16,436 bases of DNA, from the NCBI GenBank assembly GCA_016281165.1, contig JAEEIC010000253.1, forward strand, positions 1 to 16,436, in the 5' to 3' direction. The position numbers were made by a program, and so were the translations under genes. Positions 12,832 through 16,436 of the stretch are shown here, piece after piece (within the stretch, counting starts at the first letter, position 1; the number at the start of each line of letters is the position of its first letter). The notes beneath the pieces are model-generated. The model had not been told where the DNA came from. It searched no databases and saw only the letters and a program-made list of their open reading frames with translations. The stretch comes from Bacillota bacterium (lineage in GTDB: Bacteria > Bacillota > Clostridia > Peptostreptococcales > Anaerovoracaceae).

Positions 12832-14301
12832 CTATGCCCTGCCGTAAATGGCAAGCAGCCTCTTCATTGCGGCGGGATCTATCGCTTCCAGCTGCTCCTT
12901 TTTAAGGCGCCAGCTCCAGTTCTTCGGCCCGACCGTACCGGGCTCGTTGACGCGGGCTTCGCTGCCCAGGCCCAGCAGATCCTGGATCTGCATTATGAAA
13001 AGGTCCGAGACGCTGGCCAGACCTGCCCTCATGACCGCGGCGGGAAGATCTTCTTTGCTTTTTACGCCCAGATACTCCATGGCGAAGGCGAGCTCGTCTC
13101 CGGTGAACGCGGCCAGGGTGCCCGAGAGCGTGTCATTGTCGTGGGTCCCTATGTAGCAGACGCTGTTCTTCCTGTGGTTGTGCGGCAGGTAATCATTATC
13201 TCCCCCGCCGCCAAAGGCGAAATCGAGCACCTTCATGCCGGGCCAGCCGCAGTCCTCTCTCAGCTTCACCGTGGAGGGCTCCAGGAGCCCTAAGTCCTCG
13301 GCGATGAAGGAGAGCCGCGGGAACCAGCCGTTCAGAACGCCCAGAAGTTCCATGCCCGGGCCCTTCAGCCACTCGCCGTTTTTGGCGTCCTTTCCCGCCG
13401 GTATCGAATAGTAGCGGTCGAAGCCCAGAAAGTGGTCTATGCGCACGCGGTCGAATAGCTTTCCGGCCGCGTCAATGCGGCGTATCCACAGGCCGTAGCC
13501 ATCGTTTTTGATCTTCTCCCAGTCGTAGAGAGGATTGCCCCAGTTCTGGCCTTCCTCGCTGAAGATGTCGGGCGGGACGCCCGCTCCGGCGCTGAGGCTG
13601 AGATCACCGTTCAGCTTATAGAACTGAGGCTCCGTCCAGATGTCGGCTGAATCCGGGGCGCAGTAGATGGGAAGATCGCCGATGATCTCGACGCCGTTCT
13701 CGTTGGCGTACTCTTTAAGGGCCTTCCACTGCCTGAAGAAGAGGAACTGCAGCCAGGCGTAGCGCTCGACGCGGTCCTTAAGGAGCCTGCTATAGCGGCG
13801 AAGAGCCTCTGGCTCTCTTGAGCGTATGTCTTCTTCCCAGGCGGAAAGAGGCAGGCCGTTAAAATGCTCCTTGAGGGCGCAGAAGAGAGCGTAGTCAAGG
13901 ATCCCGTGCTGAGAGGAACAGAAGGCCGAAAACTCGTCTTTAAAGACCTCCCTGCCCCTTTCAAGGCTTGCCATGAGCAGCTCCTTGCGGGGGCCGGCCA
14001 GAGCCTTATAGTCCACCCTGCCGGTGTTGGGGCTCAGGGCGGAGCTTAGCTCTTCGCCGGTCAGCACGCCGTCCTCTCTTAAGAGCTCGAGGTCGATGAA
14101 GAGCGGGTTCCCGGCGTAGGAGGAGCTGCTCTGATAGGGCGAGGAATAAGGCCCCGTCGGCCCCAGCGGCAGTACCTGCCAGCTCTTCATCCCGCAGGAC
14201 CTCAGCAGATCGACGAACTCATAGGCGCAGCGTCCGAAGCTGCCTATGCCCTGTTCGTTTGGCAGTGAAAATACCGGGAGCAGTATGCCTGCGCTTCTCA
14301 T
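12832..14301 (-). CDS. malQ: 4-alpha-glucanotransferase (amylomaltase, GH77)
   Basis: MalQ transfers alpha-1,4-glucan segments between maltodextrins, feeding glycogen or maltodextrin use in the cytoplasm. The 489-residue product has the usual bacterial length. GH77 landmarks are clear: an N-terminal AGILLPVFSLPNEQGIGSFG, PYQSSSSYAGNPLFIDLE (55-72), IIGDLPIYCAPDSADIW (206-222), nucleophile Asp289 in RIDHF, acid/base Glu335 in AEDLG, and Asp388 in GTHDNDTL. The start ATG has AAGGAAGG about eight bases upstream. It follows the small membrane-protein gene by 14 bases and so appears to be the last gene of an ireB-ruvX-membrane protein-malQ operon. No other glycogen or maltodextrin gene is near. 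No clear terminator was found before the lysine-operon promoter downstream. Confidence 0.96.
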   Translation of the reverse strand: MRSAGILLPVFSLPNEQGIGSFGRCAYEFVDLLRSCGMKSWQVLPLGPTGPYSSPYQSSSSYAGNPLFIDLELLREDGVLTGEELSSALSPNTGRVDYKALAGPRKELLMASLERGREVFKDEFSAFCSSQHGILDYALFCALKEHFNGLPLSAWEEDIRSREPEALRRYSRLLKDRVERYAWLQFLFFRQWKALKEYANENGVEIIGDLPIYCAPDSADIWTEPQFYKLNGDLSLSAGAGVPPDIFSEEGQNWGNPLYDWEKIKNDGYGLWIRRIDAAGKLFDRVRIDHFLGFDRYYSIPAGKDAKNGEWLKGPGMELLGVLNGWFPRLSFIAEDLGLLEPSTVKLREDCGWPGMKVLDFAFGGGGDNDYLPHNHRKNSVCYIGTHDNDTLSGTLAAFTGDELAFAMEYLGVKSKEDLPAAVMRAGLASVSDLFIMQIQDLLGLGSEARVNEPGTVGPKNWSWRLKKEQLEAIDPAAMKRLLAIYGRA

Positions 14302-14315
14302 CTCGATGACCTTCC

Positions 14316-14660
14316 TTAAAGAGTCTTCCTGTTTATGGCGTCGACCTTCTTACAGAGCAGGAAGAGCGCCGCGAGCATGATCAGTATGACGACGAACTGG
14401 GCGCCGGCCAAAAACCACATGCCTTTGATGTATCTCATGAATTCGGGCAGCAGCTCGTTCACGTTCTCTATCAGCTGCTCGGCCTTCGCGGCGGCTTCGT
14501 TGACAGAGGCCGCCGCCGCGTCGACCGAAGCGGAGGCGTTCTCTACCGAAAGAGAGGCGGCGTCGAGGTCGGCGATGCTCTGCGATAGGCTCTCCTGCAG
14601 CTCCTCCGACATGGATCCCAGGGCCGTGAGCCCGTTGTAGATGTTCATTATACCGTCCAT
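14316..14660 (-). CDS. Small alanine-rich protein with C-terminal membrane anchor, unknown function
   Basis: I do not recognise this 114-residue protein. Residues about 18-75 are rich in Ala, Ser and Glu, with repeated SVxxA(A/S)xSV steps that suggest an amphipathic helix or coiled coil. Residues about 81-103 form one hydrophobic membrane segment (MWFLAGAQFVVILIMLAALFLLC), followed by a short basic tail KKVDAINRKTL. The helical part resembles methyl-accepting or Apf-like low-complexity helices, but no family can be assigned. The start ATG 14660 is chosen for its AAAGGAG site; the open frame extending to 14999 overlaps ruvX in another frame and is a shadow there. It lies 11 bases after ruvX and 14 before malQ, so it is co-transcribed with both. 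Confidence 0.75.
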   Translation of the reverse strand: MDGIMNIYNGLTALGSMSEELQESLSQSIADLDAASLSVENASASVDAAAASVNEAAAKAEQLIENVNELLPEFMRYIKGMWFLAGAQFVVILIMLAALFLLCKKVDAINRKTL

Positions 14661-14671
14661 ACGCGGCTCCT

Positions 14672-15151
14672 TTACTGCTTTGAAGGATGCGGGAGCGTCC
14701 CCTGATTGGCCTCCATGTCCATGTAGGTCTGAAGTATGAGCTGGGCGGCCAGCCTGTCGACGTGCTCCTTGCGTTTTCTGCGGTCCATGCCCCTGCCCCT
14801 TTCGGAGCTCCTGATCATGAGCACGTCCTCCGCCATCTTCGTCGTGTATCTCTCGTCGCAGAGCACGACCTTGACGTCCGCGAGCCCGCTGCTCCTGAGC
14901 TTGTTCTCGAGCAGCGTGACGAAGGATCTGACCTTTTCGGTCTGGGGGCTGTCCTCGCCCGAGAGCATGAGGGGAAGCCCGCAGACGATGAGGGAGCATT
15001 CGTATTCTCTTACGAGCTCGAGGATCTTCGTGCTGTCCTTGCGGTCCCCCACCCTCTGGATGGTCGTGACCCCCTGGGCAGATATGAACAAGGGGTCGCT
15101 CACCGCGACCCCTATAGTCTTATCGCCTATATCAAGACCCAGATATCTCAT
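14672..15151 (-). CDS. ruvX: RuvX/YqgF, RNase H-fold nuclease for pre-16S rRNA processing
   Basis: The 159-residue protein has the YqgF fold, related to RuvC. LGLDIGDKTIGVAVSDPL at the N-terminus contains the catalytic Asp7. IVCGLPLMLSGEDSPQT and the motif CDERYTTKMAED hold the next acidic residues, and HVDRLAAQLILQTYM supplies the final Asp. In Escherichia coli the homologue is needed for maturation of the 16S rRNA 5' end; Holliday-junction resolution was an earlier proposal from the fold. The start codon is one base after the ireB stop, indicating translational coupling. The alaS-ireB-ruvX order is widely conserved in Bacillota. Length and motifs look normal. Confidence 0.95.
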   Translation of the reverse strand: MRYLGLDIGDKTIGVAVSDPLFISAQGVTTIQRVGDRKDSTKILELVREYECSLIVCGLPLMLSGEDSPQTEKVRSFVTLLENKLRSSGLADVKVVLCDERYTTKMAEDVLMIRSSERGRGMDRRKRKEHVDRLAAQLILQTYMDMEANQGTLPHPSKQ

Positions 15152-15152
15152 G

Positions 15153-15401
15153 CTACTTGTGCAGGAAGGCTCTGAGCAGCTCCTCGACGAGATCGTCTCT
15201 TTCGATGTGCCTGATCAGGTTCCTGGCATTGTTGTGACCAGTGATATATGAAGGATCTCCGGACAGTATGTAACCGACCATCTGGTCTATGGCGTTGTAG
15301 CCCTTCTCCTCCAGGGCGTCGTAGACGGTGGAGAGTATCTCTTCGGTGGTCTGCTGCTCCGGCTTCTCCGGGCTCTTGAAAAGTATGGTCTTTCTTTCCA
15401 T
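15153..15401 (-). CDS. ireB: IreB family regulatory phosphoprotein (UPF0297)
   Basis: This 82-residue protein matches the IreB/UPF0297 (DUF965) family: an N-terminal TILF stretch, EEILSTVYDALEEKGYNAIDQMVGYILSGDPSYITGHNNARNLIRHIERDDLVEELLRAFL. In Enterococcus faecalis IreB is a small dimeric substrate of the Ser/Thr kinase IreK and lowers cephalosporin resistance. Phosphorylated threonines lie near the N-terminus there; Thr5 here is a possible equivalent, but that is a guess. The gene starts at ATG 15401 after an AAGGGGG site and leads the operon ireB-ruvX-membrane protein-malQ, directly downstream of alaS, the family's conserved position. It is intact. Confidence 0.95.
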   Translation of the reverse strand: MERKTILFKSPEKPEQQTTEEILSTVYDALEEKGYNAIDQMVGYILSGDPSYITGHNNARNLIRHIERDDLVEELLRAFLHK

Positions 15402-15425
15402 AGTATCGTCCCCCTTTTCACTTAA

Positions 15426-15454
15426 ATTATACGGCAGCGCGGGCCCATATACAA
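15426..15454 (-). promoter_or_regulatory. Promoter of the ireB-ruvX operon
   Basis: On the minus strand, a perfect -10 TATAAT (15426-15431) follows a weak -35 TTGTAT (15449-15454) after 17 bases, in the alaS-ireB gap. Transcription would begin near 15419, giving a leader of under 20 bases. Read-through from alaS is also possible, because no terminator with a T run is seen after it. Confidence 0.7.
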
Positions 15455-15500
15455 GTGGATTTTGCTTGCGCGGGACCCTGTGTTCCCTTGTTATTACGGC

Positions 15501-16436
15501 TTACTGGGCCATGACGAGCTCTTCCGCCAGAGCGAAGGCTTCGGGAAGCTTGGAGGCGTCTTTCGCTCCCGCCTGGGCCATGTCGGCCTTGCCTCCGCCG
15601 CCGCCTCCGCAGACGGCCGCTATCTTCTTGATCATGTTTCCGGCGTGGAAGCCCCTTGCCAGCAGATCGTCGCTGACAGAGGCCATGAGGGTCAGCTTGG
15701 GACCGTTCACGGCGGCAAATATCATGATGACAGACTTTTCGGCCTTCTTGATCTCGTCGGACATCGCCCTGAGCTCCTCGATGGAAAGGCCCTCGAAGCG
15801 CGCGGTGATGAGCCTGGCGCCGTTGATCTCTTTGGCGGACTTTATCATGTCCGCGAGGCCCGAGTTCCTGCTCGCGGCCTTGAGCTCCTCAAGCTCTTTT
15901 CTGAGCTCTTTGAGCTCCTCGGAGAGCGCCTCGCTCCTCTGTACGAGGTTCCTGGGATTGGTCTTGAGGACGGCGGCCGCCTTCTTTAAGGTCTCCTCTT
16001 CGTCGCTCAGCCTTGAGGCGACGCCCTGGCCGGTGACGGCCTCTATCCTTCTGACGCCGGCGGCGACGCCGGATTCGGAGATTATCTTGAAGGAACCGAT
16101 CTGGCCGATGTTGGCGACGTGGGTGCCGCCGCAGAACTCCATGGAGAAGCCGGGCACGGTCACGACTCTGACTTCGTTTCCGTACTTCTCGCCGAAGAGC
16201 ATCATGGCGCCCAGCTTTTTGGCTTCTTCGATGGGCATGACCTTCCAGTTCACGTCGGTAAACAGTATAATATTATCGTTAACTATCTTCTCGACTCTGG
16301 CGATCTCATCGTCGCTCAGCGCCTCGAAATGGGTGAAGTCGAACCTGAGCCCGTCCTTCGAAACGAGAGAACCGGCCTGCTCGACGTGGTCTCCCAGCAC
16401 GATCTGCAGAGCCTTCTGCAGCAGATGGGTCGCGGT
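15501..16436 (-). CDS. alaS: Alanyl-tRNA synthetase, C-terminal part (5' end off the window)
   Basis: AlaS charges tRNA-Ala and edits mischarged Ser and Gly. Only the C-terminal 311 residues are here; the frame stays open to the window edge, beginning TATHLLQKALQIVLGDHVE. A GTG at 16400 is internal. The editing domain shows the second His of its HxxxH motif in THLLQ and the zinc ligands of CGGTHV (CGGTHVANIGQIGSFKI). A helical coiled-coil linker follows (SEELKELRKELEELKAA), then the C-Ala domain with its glycine-rich GGGGGGKADMAQAGAKD near the end. The final residues EALALAEELV-type (AFALAEELVMAQ) match the family terminus. It lies upstream of ireB and ruvX as is typical in Bacillota. The catalytic domain cannot be judged. 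Confidence 0.97.
   Translation of the reverse strand, partial: TATHLLQKALQIVLGDHVEQAGSLVSKDGLRFDFTHFEALSDDEIARVEKIVNDNIILFTDVNWKVMPIEEAKKLGAMMLFGEKYGNEVRVVTVPGFSMEFCGGTHVANIGQIGSFKIISESGVAAGVRRIEAVTGQGVASRLSDEEETLKKAAAVLKTNPRNLVQRSEALSEELKELRKELEELKAASRNSGLADMIKSAKEINGARLITARFEGLSIEELRAMSDEIKKAEKSVIMIFAAVNGPKLTLMASVSDDLLARGFHAGNMIKKIAAVCGGGGGGKADMAQAGAKDASKLPEAFALAEELVMAQ

Noticed and set aside
1..16436. CRISPR arrays, insertion sequences, tRNA or rRNA genes
   Set aside because: No regularly spaced repeats, transposase genes with inverted ends, cloverleaf sequences or ribosomal RNA segments were seen.

Overview
The window is bacterial, GC-rich and gene-dense. It most likely comes from a high-GC anaerobic member of the Bacillota (class Clostridia or a relative). 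Four things support this: Bacillota-type LexA boxes (GAAC-N4-GTTC), strong AGGAG-type ribosome binding sites, the conserved Bacillota cluster alaS-ireB-ruvX, and a lysine (L-box) riboswitch with an intrinsic terminator. The exact taxon cannot be read from the sequence.

Layout. (1) 1-3752, plus strand: the 3' part of mutL, then miaA (overlapping by 4 bases), then a XerS/XerC-like tyrosine recombinase (overlapping miaA by 32 bases). (2) 3766-5156: a gene with its own promoter and terminator for a PLP-dependent YnbB-type (methionine gamma-lyase/'aluminium resistance') protein. (3) 5318-5748: three LexA boxes around a near-consensus promoter, driving a 99-residue membrane-anchored LysM protein that resembles the SOS division inhibitor YneA. 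No lexA gene is in the window. (4) 5749-6423: 675 bases without a convincing gene, holding a 40-base near-perfect palindrome and a degenerate repeat. (5) 6424-7623: an unusual fusion of a PNPOx-like flavin-binding domain to a TerD domain. (6) 7624-8013: a convergent intergenic region with a bidirectional terminator and a 39-base tandem repeat. (7) Minus strand, 8014-12766: a YtcJ-type amidohydrolase, then an operon reading yfcC-like transporter then M20 amidohydrolase. That operon is preceded by a consensus promoter, a complete lysine riboswitch and its terminator. (8) Minus strand, 12832-15454: an ireB-ruvX-small membrane protein-malQ operon. (9) Minus strand, 15501-16436: the 3' part of alaS, running off the window.

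How the genes work together. The left block is genome maintenance and tRNA modification (MutL, MiaA, recombinase) next to an SOS-controlled division inhibitor. The most informative regulatory unit is the lysine riboswitch in front of the YfcC/ArcD-like carrier and the M20 hydrolase. It implies that both proteins are made when lysine is scarce, so the pair is probably a lysine-scavenging system that imports lysine or an acylated/peptidyl lysine and frees the amino acid. The right block (alaS, ireB, ruvX) is conserved housekeeping, here extended by an uncharacterised small membrane protein and 4-alpha-glucanotransferase.
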